Origin: Tachypleus tridentatus
Taxonomy: Eukaryota; Arthropoda; Merostomata; Xiphosura; Limulidae
NCBI RefSeq assembly: GCF_004210375.1
Contig: NC_134834.1
Coordinates: forward strand, 154,833,290-154,897,289
DNA length: 64,000 nt
Reading direction: 5' to 3'
The notes below the pieces were generated by a model. The model saw only the letters and a list, made by a program, of their open reading frames with translations. It had not been told where the DNA came from and ran no database searches. The translations under genes and the position numbers were made by a program. Below are positions 11,900 through 24,281 of this stretch, piece after piece; position 1 is the stretch's first letter, and each line of letters starts with the position of its first letter.

Positions 11900-12270
11900 T
11901 ACTATACACAACAGATTATACTAATGAACAGCTCCTTTGATAAGTATATCTGTTATCTACAACAGATTATAGTAAAAGGTGCAATAGGCTCCTAGAATAT
12001 ATAGAACAGATTATAGTAAAGGATGGCTACTGTAATAGGTTTCTAGGATATATAGAACAGATTATATTAATGCATGGCTCCTGTATAGATGTTTGAAATA
12101 TATACAGAACAGAGTATGCTAAATGTCAACTCCTGTAATAGATTTTTGGAATACATATAGAACAGATTATGCTAAAAAATAGTTCCTGTGATAAGTATCT
12201 GTATTATCTACAACAGATTACACCAAAGGATAATTCCTGTAACAAGTTACTGGGATATCCACACCATGTA
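11900..12270. repeat. Minisatellite (right half), unit ~51 bp
   Basis: About seven units with 'atagaacagattatagtaaa' and 'ggctcctgtaatag' words, continuing the array of 8173-8450. Confidence 0.85.
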
Positions 12271-14035
12271 TTAAGCAATTTATAATAAGTATGCAATCTC
12301 CAAAGAAACTTTTTTTTAACACAAAAGATTGTGTACCCGTAACATAACTAGCTTTTGTTCAGATGTTTACTGTTTATTATACTTGATAACTGTGCACTTG
12401 TATGATATAAAAGGTAACTTATCTAAGAACATACCTGGTGTGCTGCATTAGGTAAAATGACTGTACAATGTAAATTTCCTAAATAATAAATAATTATTTA
12501 TGGCTGTTTGAACAATATGGGCAAATTTAATCACTATTTTTACAAGGAAGCATGATGATAGAAAGATCAGTGACCAAGTCAAGTTGTTTTTATGTTTGTT
12601 GAACCATAAACACTCCACAATGTAACTGATAACTTCTGTTCTGGCATTCTGCCATATCAAATTGGTATCCAGTATTTATCAGGCAGTAGCAAAAATAAAC
12701 AATTCTCTCTCTGCCACTTTCCTGAACAGGATACACTAACAAGCTAAGAATGCAATGTCCTCTTATCACACAATAAAGACATTGTTTTACATAATGTTTT
12801 TGTCTAGTCACAAAATGAAAGAAAAATCTTGAAAAAAAAAAGATGTTATGCAACTGTATCTAGATATAAATTTCTCTTATTTTTTATCACATAATTACTT
12901 TATATTCTCTTTTATTATCACAAGTATTTTGATATATATATATCTTCCCCATAATTATTTTCAAGAGTTATCATAATAATTACATAAATTACATGTGATG
13001 AAAATCATATTTTATTAGTTTTTAATCAGCAAAGAAATTAGGCTTAGACTTGTATTTCTATCCAATGAAATATGCTAATTGTTTTATTGCCAAGCAATAT
13101 TTTTTGCAAGTTTGCATTTGTTTTTGTTATCATATGTTCATCACTCAGATTTAAACTGAATAACACAGCTGTTTTATAAAAGTTTTTATTGCTATTTTTT
13201 CTCATTGTTTTTCAGTGCTTGTTTCTGTATGTAAGTACACAACTACATTTACAAGTATCATTTTTCCTTCTTGAGATTCCTTTCAAAGCTTGCATGCATA
13301 TACAAGTGTATTTCTACATCTAGCTTTCACACAGAAATCTGCATACACATTTTTTATTATTGAATCTATGGTACAAACAGTTTCAAACTTTTAAAAACTT
13401 ATAATTTTGTACTGAATGGTTTTATTTGCAGTAATATAATTGTATGATTATAGTAGCATTACTTAGTTACTTTTACCCTAATTTTATGGCTGCAGGTTTG
13501 TTTCCTTTATGCAAAAGTGCAATTACAATACTTTCTTTTACTAGTTTAACAAAAATGTTCATCCACTAGCACCTTACTCTAATCAGTTTAAAAATCTGTT
13601 AAATCTTGTTGGATTTTAAAACACAAGAATAACCCCAAGACACATCAATGTTACAAAACTTTTCTATCACTAAAATCAAGTTTGCTTTAATTTTATTCTT
13701 CTTCTTAACTTTTTCATTCTGTTTCCATAAAAGTAATAATGGTATACTATGAGAAAGCTTTGATATAATTCTTATAAACATTATAAAGCTATCATTATGG
13801 GTTAACAAAGGTCTCTGGAATGATTATAAATATAGATCAAAATGTTATAAGCATATGCCCCTAATATAACATTATACATACACTTCTTTTTATCTAACCC
13901 AGCATGTGTCTCATCACATTTGATTTTTCGAAATAGGTGGAGTCTTGAAAGCTAAAATGCATTTATTTTATACACAAATAAATCTTAAAAGATTTATATA
14001 GAATCTTTTCTATATAAAAAGAAACTCTTGTTATC
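12271..14035. other. AT-rich, CpG-poor intron sequence, nothing recognised
   Basis: No coding exon or transposon seen. The segment 12389-12434 is the source or partner of the duplicate at 14214-14260. Confidence 0.4.
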
Positions 14036-14260
14036 TACAACAGGTTATATTAAAAGGTGCAATAGGCTTCTAGAATATATAGAACAGATTATAGTAAAGG
14101 ATGGCTACTGTAATAGGTTTCTAGGATATATAGAACAGATTACATTAACGCATGGCTCCTGTTAATATAAGGATCTATTAACCCTTATATATAGGTTAAT
14201 AACTTATATATAACTGTGCACTTGTATGATATAAAAGGTAACTTATCTAAGAACATAAGT
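14036..14260. repeat. Duplicated patch of 11966-12085 plus 12389-12434
   Basis: 14036-14162 matches the minisatellite stretch 11966-12085 almost base for base, including the irregular 'aaggtgcaataggct' unit. 14214-14260 matches 12389-12434 ('cttgtatgatataaaaggta'). The intervening ~300 bp of the source is missing, so this is a duplicated and internally deleted block. Confidence 0.8.
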
Positions 14261-14369
14261 TCTTATCTTATGCCTTACATAAGTGTAAGGAATGTTTATA
14301 TAGTAAGCCTATAGCACAGAAGTAGTGTGGGATTACCTACTATAGAACCAACTGCAATAGAGTGAAAAT

Positions 14370-14880
14370 ATTGATTCAATTTTAAGCTTAAATTATTTCT
14401 GAATTAAGTTAATTTTTTTGTTATATCACTTTCATTTTAATAAATATCTCTTTAATCAATGGAGACAATACTATGAAATTAATATTTTTCCAGCATTGTT
14501 GTCTTTACATTTGATTTTATACTTTCAGTGCACAGACTAACAACATTACCTTATACTTTTGTTACTAATCTTCATGACACAAAAGCCATTGTTAGAGCTC
14601 AATGTTACCAAAAACACACTAATCTAAGTGATTTTTACCAACAGTTATTCTATGAATGCATCATGAATTCGTTTCATAAATTATCTTAATTTTGATTGGC
14701 TCATAAAGGATGATACCTACGTTTAATATTCTCGACTGCACTTTTCTACCTCTTTCTCGGTCACGCTTCATTTCGCAGAATGTATTTATTTCAGTTACCA
14801 ACAAAATGTAAGTTAGGGTATATTTTGGGGCAGGAGTGGCAGTACTTGCACCGTAAGTTTTGACAGGCGATACGCTAATG
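14370..14880 (+). repeat. Unclassified dispersed repeat X, copy 1
   Basis: Aligns by eye over about 480 bp with 37190-37670 in the same orientation. Shared words include 'tttctgaattaag', 'acagactaacaac', 'ttatacttttgt', 'aatctaagtgatttttacca', 'attcgtttcat' and 'ctgcacttttctacct'. No open frame of note. It has an acceptor-like pyrimidine tract plus CAG before ACAGACTAACAAC, and AAAATGTAAGTTAGGG, donor-like, near its right end. Confidence 0.65.
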
Positions 14881-15016
14881 TAGCATGACCTGACTTAATG
14901 CTCAGCCAATACGTGATTTTACGTTCGATTTTTGGAATATCGGCCATTCGCAACCATGGCTCTTCGCAATATTGATCTGTAACCGAAGGACTTGCTGAAG
15001 AGAAGCACTTTTAGGT

Positions 15017-15223
15017 TTGGTTTGTTTTGAATTTCGTGTAAAGCTACACGAGAGTTATCTGTGCTAGCAGTCCCTAATTTCGCAGTGTAAAACTAGAGGG
15101 AAGGCAGCTAGTTATCACCACCCACCGCCAACTCTTGGGCTACTCTTTTACTAATGAATAGTGGGATTGACTGTCACGTTATGTCCCCACGGCTGAAAGG
15201 GAGAGCATGTTAGGTGTGACGGT
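15017..15223 (-). mobile_element. tRNA-derived SINE-1, 5'-truncated copy
   Basis: Has the SINE-1 body and 3' tail but ends just before the B-box/tRNA head. It is flanked by a 10-bp direct repeat ACTTTTAGGT (15007-15016 and 15224-15233), so it inserted in truncated form. Confidence 0.85.
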
Positions 15224-16319
15224 ACTTTTAGGTGTCTTTACGTCTAACTGTTTTTCGTAAAATATAGGTAATTATGTTTTATTTTAGTTTCTAGATGATA
15301 ATGCTACAGATAAAAGAGCAAAACTACAACGACAAAGAGTAACAGTAGTTATACATCAGATGATTGTGATAACGTCATTTACTCCTCTTAACAATTTATT
15401 CAAAACATTTTAAACTCTGTCTAGGTGTAATAAAGCTACACTCGTCTTTACCAGAAAACATAAAAACGTGTGTTTTAATTTTTTCGTGCAATGGACCCTT
15501 GTTGATCTACCATCACGATGCAAAAAAAAAATGTGTATTAATTTATCAGCATATAATCATCACGCTTCTCCCACGCCACATTGGATTTTTCAGATGTCAT
15601 ACGTGTTTGCCACGTCTTGATAAAAGTCCCTGAGCAACAAGCCACTATTTATTACTACTAATCAATAGAAGTAATCATGCATTGCCTAGGATGTTATACT
15701 TCGTAAGTTCTAAGTAAGAACAAACGTTAGATCATACAAGCGATGAAGATCCTTTTGTCGGTTCACACCCAAGCTCTGGGCTCTTCTACCGTGAAATTCA
15801 GCGTCACGCTACACTAAAGTAATAAAGCAAGAAACGATGTCCGTGAGTCATGTGGACATAACTAGGCGGTTAGTTACCGGTAGGAAGGTGTGGCTGAATT
15901 TTACTCGCAAGGAGAGTTCTTTGACCTTATCTCAGTATGAAACTTGCTGAAAAATTCCTTTCTACTTAAGAACACCGTTCATTTTAAGTCGATAACAAGT
16001 AGTCTTGACTAGAGGATTAAAATAATAATAATAATAATATACAGGCTTCCGATTAGTTACTTTTTTCGAATGCTATCACAAAACTAAATGTGAATATCAC
16101 GATCTTGTGTGATTCTGCTGGAATGTTACACTTAACTACTTAGAATGTCTCTTCAATCGACCGCCATTCTTTCACTAACTTAAAACTTGATAGGTGTATA
16201 CTTTTATCCAATACGCGAAGTTGCTTTTTGCATTTTTTAAAACTTTTTTAAAGAATTTTACGGGGTCAAAGATAAAACAACATCCAAAATCTATATTTTG
16301 GGCACTGTGCGATCATATT

Positions 16320-16860
16320 TACAGCAATCAAGATGAAAGTTGACACATTTGACATACAGAAAAGTTAGATCTGCCCTTCTAAGTCTTTTTATGAGGGTAA
16401 GGCATACATCACAAAAAACATAATTTGGGATTTTTTGGTGGATTACTCGGTTGCATTTTGAACAATTTGCATGGGATTTAGTACAAAAAATACCTTTCAC
16501 ATACACATACCGACAATCAGAAATGGTAGATTTACCTGTTTTTAGTAATTACAGAGGGTGAAAGATGCCACAAATATCATAATTTTTAGGATTTTTTTTA
16601 CAATGTTCCAACGTATTTTGAACAGTTAACGTGGGATTTGGTACAAAGATAGTTTTTACAGGTCCCAAACAGATATAAACAGTTTTTGAATATCTGACTT
16701 TTGATAAATTATTTTAGTAAGAAAAGCTCAAGTTTGGGTTTTCATGAACTACTCGTGTAGGTCAATCAAGTTGCACAGGATTTGGTACAAAGATACTTTC
16801 TCCCAAGACACAAACAGAAATATGGGCAGTTTTCAATTTTCTTGTTTTTCATTATTTTTA
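16320..16860. repeat. Diverged tandem repeat, period about 143-150 bp
   Basis: The motif 'gggatttggtacaaagatac' recurs near 16480, 16630 and 16773, each followed by 'cacaaacagaaatatgg..agttttt'-like sequence. About three units, satellite-like. The open frame 16291-16506 (-) is part of it. Confidence 0.7.
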
Positions 16861-17104
16861 TTTTTATCAAAAATGATCATGTTGCGATTGCTTTACAAAA
16901 TATAGATTGTTCATTCCTTGTTTTACAAGCTCACATAAGGAACTAGAAGTTGTTACTAAGTCCTTCTTTTGTAATAGTATTTTTAAAAGTTTCAATAATA
17001 AACAAGTGGTTGGCTGTTAATCTTAAGTGCCTGCTACTTTTGTTATTTACGTGCAATATGGAAATCCTACGGTTATAAACGTGCAAATGTATTATACAGC
17101 TCCC

Positions 17105-17273
17105 TAGGTGTCACATATAGAAACAAGTTTGATTTGGCGAGTGTAATTAACATTGAGGCTCTGGTGAGCTTACACCAAGATAAACTACAAGACGTGATTG
17201 ATCTGTACGGTATGACATATATTGGTCATAGCTATGCTACCCAATTATCTGTTAAGCAGCAGCAGCGGTAAAT
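17105..17273 (+). other. Unrecognised coding-like open frame, possible terminal exon
   Basis: Frame from GGTGTCACATATAGAAAC reads GVTYRNKFDLASVINIEALV, then SLHQDKLQDVIDLYGMTYIG, then HSYATQLSVKQQQR and TAA. The residue mix is unlike neighbouring AT-rich noise. AG dinucleotides after short pyrimidine tracts (tattatacag, ctccctag) could be acceptors, and AATAAA follows near 17383. There is no ATG at its start. It would be a plus-strand exon nested in the PPP1R14 intron, or a transposon fragment. I do not recognise the protein. Confidence 0.3.
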
Positions 17274-17459
17274 AGCTTTGATAAATTGTTAAGTTAGCAC
17301 TGCACGGCTAGAAGAAACAATGTTACGAATATTGCAGAGCGGGATGGATAATGTTTTGTCAGCGATATTACACACAATAAAACTAGGGCCAGCGATATGG
17401 CAACAAACTTGTAAGTATATAGTGAGAACACTATACTACGAAATGAAGCTGGCACTGTC

Positions 17460-17666
17460 TTAGTTTGTTTTGAATTTCGCGCAACTAGTCATCACCACCC
17501 ACCGCCAACTCTTGGACTACTCTTTTACCAACGAATAGTGGGATTGACCATTACATTATAACGCCCCACGGGTGAAAGGGCGAGCATGGTTGGTGTGACG
17601 GAAATTCGAACCCGCGACCCTCGGATTACAAGGAGAGTGTCTTAACCACCTGGCCATGCTGGGCCA
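17460..17666 (-). mobile_element. tRNA-derived SINE-1 with 11-bp target duplication
   Basis: Flanked by CTGGCACTGTC at 17449-17459 and 17667-17677. On the minus strand it starts with a tRNA-like head (A box TGGCCAGGTGGTTAAG, B box GGTTCGAATTT), then the body. The piece between the tail (ATTTCGCGCA) and CTAGTCATCACC is deleted. Confidence 0.93.
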
Positions 17667-18504
17667 CTGGCACTGTCGATTTGTCAAGACAAAAGATGGT
17701 TGAGATGCGGCCAGGTTATACGAAACTGCTCTACTTGTCCCTTCCACAGAGCTATTGAGAAATATCGCATTTTAGGGGCAGCTATGTGATTGAAAGTAAA
17801 CCCTAACACGGACTTACCGACGAACCACCAGAGTGCTCCAACACTCTACAAGTTTGATCAAATGTCTGATTGGTTCGTAATTCACTTACCACTGTGGATA
17901 CCTTATTGCGTATTTCATTAATATAGTTTCATTATTATGGAACCATCTTTATGTAATTTTTGATATTTTTGTACTGAAAACATTTGTATTCTTACTTGTA
18001 TTAGCATAAATATGCATATTTTGAGCTCAAAGCAACATATAATACCTTGTTATATTCAGACATACTCTGATCTACACACATTTTTCTATCGTTTTCTGGT
18101 CACAGATATAAGTCTGATAAAGTGACGACCACTTTATCGACAGGTCCTATATGCTAGCAGTGAGCCACCTCCAAGACCAAAAAACATATAAAAATTTTTC
18201 TTAATGTGTTTTTCATATCTTTTACAATTCTAACTTGAAACAAATGTAACTGAAATAAAACAGCACAATTAGTCAAGTTTCAAAAATCAGACATAACATG
18301 TATACAAAAGGCTTTTACTTGTAAATTCGGCTGCTAAATATTAACAGCGTGAAACCCCAAACACTGAAAGTAACAAATAGTCGCTTCTCTTGTTCAGTAT
18401 TAAATCACTTCTGTTGATATTCCTTGTCAAAATAAAACAGTAATAAAGACGCACAGATTCTCTCTTTTCAAGCGGAAAATTCAATGTGTAAATAAAACTG
18501 GAAC

Positions 18505-18517
18505 ATTTGTTTTAACA
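18505..18517. repeat. Left target duplication of LINE J1 copy A
   Basis: ATTTGTTTTAACA, repeated exactly at 20449-20461. Confidence 0.9.
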
Positions 18518-20448
18518 TAGGACAACTTCTGCTCTCAACTAAACGAACCAACTGACCCCAGCAAGTTCTGGCTACACTTGGAAAGATTCACAAATGAACC
18601 CGCCACAAGAAAATACCCAACACTGGAATATAACAACACCTTAGCACATACCAACAAAGAAAAAGCAGAAACCTTCAAACATTATCTACAAAACACATTT
18701 AAAACACACAATGATACCGACATGAACAACTACTACTACAATAAAATAAACAACCACGTAACAAATAACATAGAATTATATAAACCACACTTTCCAGTCA
18801 ACATCAAAAACAGCAACACAAACAAAACATATGACTACAATACCCAACTACTCACCAAAACAATCAAACTAAATGAACTTGAACAAGCAATCAAAAATAC
18901 AAAAAACAAAGCACCAGGAAATGATGGAATACAAGCAATACTTCTCAAAAAGGCACTCCAAAATTATTTGACCACCTATTAGCAATATTTATCTCTACAC
19001 CCTGAATACATCCCAGTTTCTTGGAAGCAAGCAAATATCTTAATGTTCCACAAAGAAGGAAAACCAGACAATAAACCAAACAATTATCGACCGATCAGCC
19101 TGACCAGCTGTGTAGGCAAAATTCTCGAAAGAATAGTAAGCAATAGACTCTCTACATGCAAAATTACCAGAAGAACAAAACGGATTTAGAAAATATAGAC
19201 AAACAACAGATCACTTAATTAGGTTAACTGAAACAATAATAAACAGCTTTAATAATAAAGAATGCACTGTTGCCTGCTTCCTCCTTATCGAGAAAGCATT
19301 CGACATTGTATGACACAATGGTCTTCGGTTCCGTATGTATTAAATGGGACTACCGTGTGAAATTATTCGCTGGTTATCAAATTTTTTGGAAATGTATGTA
19401 AGTAATATGCCACCAAAAGATCCAAACCATGGATACGCGTCTCAATTCGCTGACGATGTAGCAATTTGGAAAAGTGCCCCTACACCAGAAATAGCAGCCG
19501 CCAACTTACAACCACAACTAAATAGATTATGTGAATATTGTGAAAAATATAGAATCAAAATAAATACAGCGAAGACGCAACTAGTAATATTTTCAAAATC
19601 TACGAAATACCAAAAAGTTCAACCCCAAGTCTATATGAATGGAAAGCTCCTCCAGACTGCTACATCTGCAAAATTTTTAGGATTAACATATGATTCGAAA
19701 CTTACATGGATAAAACATGTAAATAACATAAAAAAAGTAATATTTGGCGAAGAATAAACTATGCTAGGAGTCTAACTGGTAAAAACTACGGAACAAAACC
19801 AGAAAACATCATTAAAATATACAAGTCACACATTAGACCTGTAATAGACTATGCAGCTCCTGCATGGATCAATGCAAATGTAAATCAAATTCAAACCAAA
19901 CTCCAAACATTACAGAATACACTAATTACATCAGCATACAGAGTACCTAAAACCACTTCCTCAAAGTTCATGCACAATTACTCAAATACACAAATAATAC
20001 CAGATATACTTCTACATTTTACAATAAAATATTTTGATAAAAATTGTCGAAAAAATGAGTTGGTGTGCGAACTAGACAGGTATTGTATATATGATGAAGA
20101 GAGACCTAAACACCTTTCCCCGTTAAATCTATACATTAGATCATTAAGACAAAATCATTTAAAATAAGAATAGTATTAGAATATAGATAAAATAAAACAG
20201 GCCACCTTCGTTCTAGACTTATTAAATAATAATAACAGTAGTAATAATAATAAAAATCAAGAAGAATATAAATGGACATTGTCCTGAAAAGGACCAGACT
20301 AAATTTATGATATTCTGTATTTAAATCGAAATATATATTAATCTGGCCACTCCAACAAAGTTATAGAAGGAGGAAGAGGTCGAGTGTACCTGACCCTCCC
20401 GGGTATACACATAAATATACCCAAGCACCAGAGAGACCAGACTAGACT
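18518..20448 (+). mobile_element. Jockey-type LINE (J1), 5'-truncated copy A
   Basis: A 1931-bp insertion bounded by perfect 13-bp target duplications. It contains only the 3' half of a non-LTR element: pre-RT region, RT, C-terminal region and a 3'UTR ending near ACCAGACTAGACT with no poly(A). Its 3'UTR (GACATTGTCCTGAAAAGGACC..., GGGTATACACATAAATATACCC) matches, reversed, the end of copy B at 53.2 kb. Confidence 0.93.
18578..20167 (+). pseudogene. J1 reverse transcriptase pseudogene
   Basis: Pieces in order: 18578-18982 (LERFTNEPATRKYPTLEYN to KNKAPGNDGIQAILLKKA, the RT approach segment); about 19040-19150, another frame (NNYRPISLTSCVGKILERIV, RT motif 1/2); 19344-19757 with the catalytic box FADD at about 19446-19457 (SQFADDVAIWKS). 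An in-frame deletion in this last piece runs from NFLE directly to YVSNMPP, removing about 35 residues present in copy B, including the GVPQG motif. 19970-20167 is the C-terminal end (ERPKHLSPLNLYIRSLRQNH). Several stops and frameshifts; not functional. Confidence 0.9.
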
Positions 20449-20461
20449 ATTTGTTTTAACA
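20449..20461. repeat. Right target duplication of LINE J1 copy A
   Basis: ATTTGTTTTAACA, identical to 18505-18517. Confidence 0.9.
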
Positions 20462-22660
20462 AATTACGCATGCTAAATAATATATAGTTATTTTTAATAA
20501 ATGGTCAAAACAGAAAAGTGTTCACATTTAAAAAAAAAAAAACTTAAGAAAGACTACCGTTTTTGTTATTTCAGCACAAAGCTACACAAGGAACTAGATA
20601 TGTTCTTCCATCACGGAGAATGGGAAATCTATCCGTATTTTAGCGTTGTACCTCCGTAAACTTACCACCCAACATCTCGAGAAAGAGTGCAAAAATACTG
20701 AATACCCTTATTTAATAAAGGAAGCACATCTCTTCTGTTTGAGTCTGTTTAGTTAATAAAATCAATTCGTTAAGAATTAAGGAACTTAATCACAGAGCTG
20801 GAGCAATCAAACAACTAAAAACTTGACGCATTTTTATGTAACTGTTCCTCATCCAGGAGAAATAATAGGAATGCAAGAGAAATCTCAAAACTTTTCCAAT
20901 TATGTCTGAAGTAAACAGTATTTCTTTCATTTCCTTTAGAACACTGTTTGCAATATTTACATCTACAGTTATTTCGCTAATTATAAGTGTCACACTCCGG
21001 CTGTATATACAAACTCTTTACCGATAATTCTTGTAGTATATAAACCATAATATGATGTGAATACATATAACAGTACAGTGACATAATTAAAGCGATATGG
21101 TAAAATGAAAAGGCCTTTGTTCACTATAAAAAAAAAACTGCTAAACTGAAGACACATGTTCTACATTGTATAGCATCACCAAATGACGTAAAACCTACTC
21201 TTAAAAAAACGAAAAGCTTTTAACTACAGAGCTGCGTCATTTTAAACACATGCGGATTTCCGGCAGGAAATACCACAACTAAATCATTTAACAAATATTT
21301 TAAACTTAAAGAATGTTAAATCTTTTTGAAGATTTCTTAGAAAATGTGGTATAATTTCCGTATTGTGAGAGACATGGGCGGGCTTGATATATAGCATCGT
21401 TAATGATAATTGCTTTAACGTAGTTACTGTGACAGATTTATTACATCATTTACAAAATTTTTCGTGTACAAAAACATGCAAGAAAAAACATGTTTAGATA
21501 GCCGTGCTTTGTTAGCGCAAAATGACTTAACACAATTTAAAAGAAATCGTAAGATGAACATATTCTTTCTATTTAAACGAATAACAAACTTATGTAAGAA
21601 CTCTTCTCTACCAATACACATGTTCGTGTATACTGGAGGGTCTTATAAACTAATCAGTATCTCCCTAGGAGGCCGCGCTAGTACTTAAGGGGCTCCACAG
21701 TAATACAATCAAATTTGTGAAGTTACCATTTACTGAAAGAATAACGAAAATAAAATACGATGGCATTATAAAACTAGTATATTAATATACATAGATACCA
21801 AATTAATAACTGTATTTAACATTAACTGAATTATTTAAATACGTTGTTTATCTGGAACTGTCGTCTGCCGGTCGCAAAAAACAAGCGATTTGACTTCCAG
21901 TTAACTCGAAGGATAGAAATAATATAAATGTGTAGTCGGATCTTCGTCTGAACCATTTTTTTAAAAAAATTTTCATATTTAAATATCTTTTCGTTGTTCT
22001 TTTCTTAAAACTAGAATTGAGCTCTAAAGACAGTAAAATACGCATATGATACACTACTTACACATGATAAAACTATTATTAACAGGAGGTGGTCCACAAA
22101 TACAGTGAAGATGTTGAAGGGTTCCGTCGAATGGCAAAGTTTAGAAACCCCTGATATAACCGATCATGTTAGAGAACTTAACCATCATTGTTTTAACAGA
22201 AGTGTCGTACAGAAACTGGCTGAACAACACAAAGCGGATATCGTTTAACTATAGAAGAGCAGTGTTTTGAGACGGATTGCTACGTTTTTATTTTATATTT
22301 TATTAGGGACATATTAACTTTGGCAGTTCCAAATGGTACATACGTCACAAAAACACATACAACATAGTACTCTACTGAAAGTATGGCAAGTGTAAAAGTA
22401 ATCTAAAAATAAGAGCATGCTATACAACAACTACAGTAAAATAAAAATACATCCGACATCAAATGGAAAAAAAAGAAGAAAAAAACGTTTCTCTTAATGA
22501 AGTTAATCTTAATCAACAATATCGGAAAATGAACACCAATACAATGTTATTGCATAAAACAGCAACGAACAATGTATATGGATGTGTGTCTTTCACAGCC
22601 TAAGTTTAATGAACTGTTCTGTCTAAACCATTATTTGTCAAAAGTCCATTTGTGCATTGT
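20462..22660. other. Intron sequence with normal CpG, nothing recognised
   Basis: No element or exon identified. Open frames at 20790-20993, 21424-21688 and 21848-22054 look random. Confidence 0.4.
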
Positions 22661-22669
22661 GTTCAGTTA

Positions 22670-22925
22670 TAACTGACGAACGTTGGACTGACCATCACCA
22701 AGACTAGCATGTACCTTTAGAAACCCCTGGAATGTGACACGGACATTCCGATCTTCTACCCCCGATGTCTTCCTTGTACGTTGTATCTGTTTGTAATTGA
22801 TGAATGCTGAACCAATCATCACCAAACCTGACATGTTTGCTTAAAACACCCAACAGAGTGACAAAGAGGTCAACATCCGGATCTCACCCTTCCCTACTCG
22901 TCCCCAGGAACCCCCTCCCTCGTAT
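22670..22925. repeat. Two diverged tandem units, period 124 bp
   Basis: TAACTGACGAACGTTGGACT at 22670 is echoed by TAATTGATGAATGCTGAACC at 22794. Both continue 'atcaccaa..ctgacatgt..ctttagaa.acccc..gagtgac'. Only two units; a satellite or transposon fragment. Confidence 0.65.
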
Positions 22926-24248
22926 GATGAGCGGTTGCGTCACATTATATATATATGAATAGATAGTTGCAGCAAAGTTGTCCGTGTATCTATTTGTTGT
23001 CACAAGTGGATACGAGAAATTACTTAAGGCAAGTTTGATTAAATTTGGCTTAGAAATTCACATGAATCTCTCAGATAACAAGTTCAAACGGATAAGCAAT
23101 CGGACAAATATGGTAACATTTTCAGTTTTACTGTTATAGTACTGCATATGAAGATGTCTGCAGGTAAACAGATAAAACACCAAACGCAAGAAATATTCAA
23201 TGTTATGCATGGCATGGATATCTATCATTATACTTTAAGCCCGGTATTGCTGGACTAATTAATATGCCAATTATGATCAAAACGCACAGTAGTGTGTCGT
23301 GTGGCTAAAACAACTTGCAGGACACAGCGTGTTATTAACAAGAGTTATTAATCTGGATGTTGTTGTATTGTCGGTACAACACGTACTATTAGCATAACAC
23401 GCTTTCTTATTAAGGCACTACACATGGATGAATGAAATTTTGCTGTTATGCAGGTCTCGTATATGTTGCACAGTAATGTTTGTATGTTCTATCCGTAGGT
23501 GTAGTTTTTGTTGTAGTGCAGTTTCTATTTATATACCTTCACGTTGTGCAAGTGTTCCTGAAAGATACCACAGTTAAACCTATAAGAGAATACTACCAGA
23601 TAATGCTTCAAAACAGGAAGAGCACCTTACGGTCATGTGATTACGATCACAAAGGTTTAGTGTCAACTACCTGGTATTGTTTGGCCCATTCCGTACGCCT
23701 ATCACTTTTTCATTCTACCTGTGATTCCGTGTTGATGCTACTGACACTATGTAAAGCTAAACATCATTACTGAGAAAATGCTCGAATTATTCATTTTACG
23801 TCCTAGATTATTTCCTGTTGAAGTACGACATTTAGTTAATAACATGAATATTATGTTTTACAGTTAAACGAAATTTAATAATAAACCTCAGACTATTTTC
23901 ATACAGTGATTCTTAATTTTCTTACATGTCCAAAAAACTTCCATGGTAATGAATAATACGAAAATTTCTAGCCATAAATAACAGTAATTTTCATTATATC
24001 TATCAATCATAGAAAATATGTCGTAAGGGAAAACCTAATATTTCAGGAGATAAAATTAAAACTAAGGCAAATATAAACAGTGTATATCTGGTGGTTTAGC
24101 GTACAAAATACAAACCTTAAATCATGCAAATGAAAGGAATTCAACATTTGTTACAGATAAACGTTTCCTTGAAAAGACATGTCTTCTTATGTAGGGACTT
24201 TTGTATGGTTTTGGTTTTCAAAATCTTTTATTACTTTATACATACATG

Positions 24249-24281
<33 letters not shown>

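Noticed and set aside
12448..13808. Several minus-strand frames of 69-87 codons
   Set aside because: Chance frames in AT-rich intron; no motif.
17556..17747. Minus-strand open frame and tRNA-like sequence
   Set aside because: It is the SINE-1 head; it has A and B boxes but no proper cloverleaf or mature tRNA ends, so not called as a tRNA gene. The same holds for the heads at 32.5, 36.3, 52.8, 55.3 and 55.9 kb.
23480..23773. 97-codon frame with a hydrophobic start, signal-peptide-like
   Set aside because: No recognisable domain, no splice context, AT-rich composition like its surroundings.
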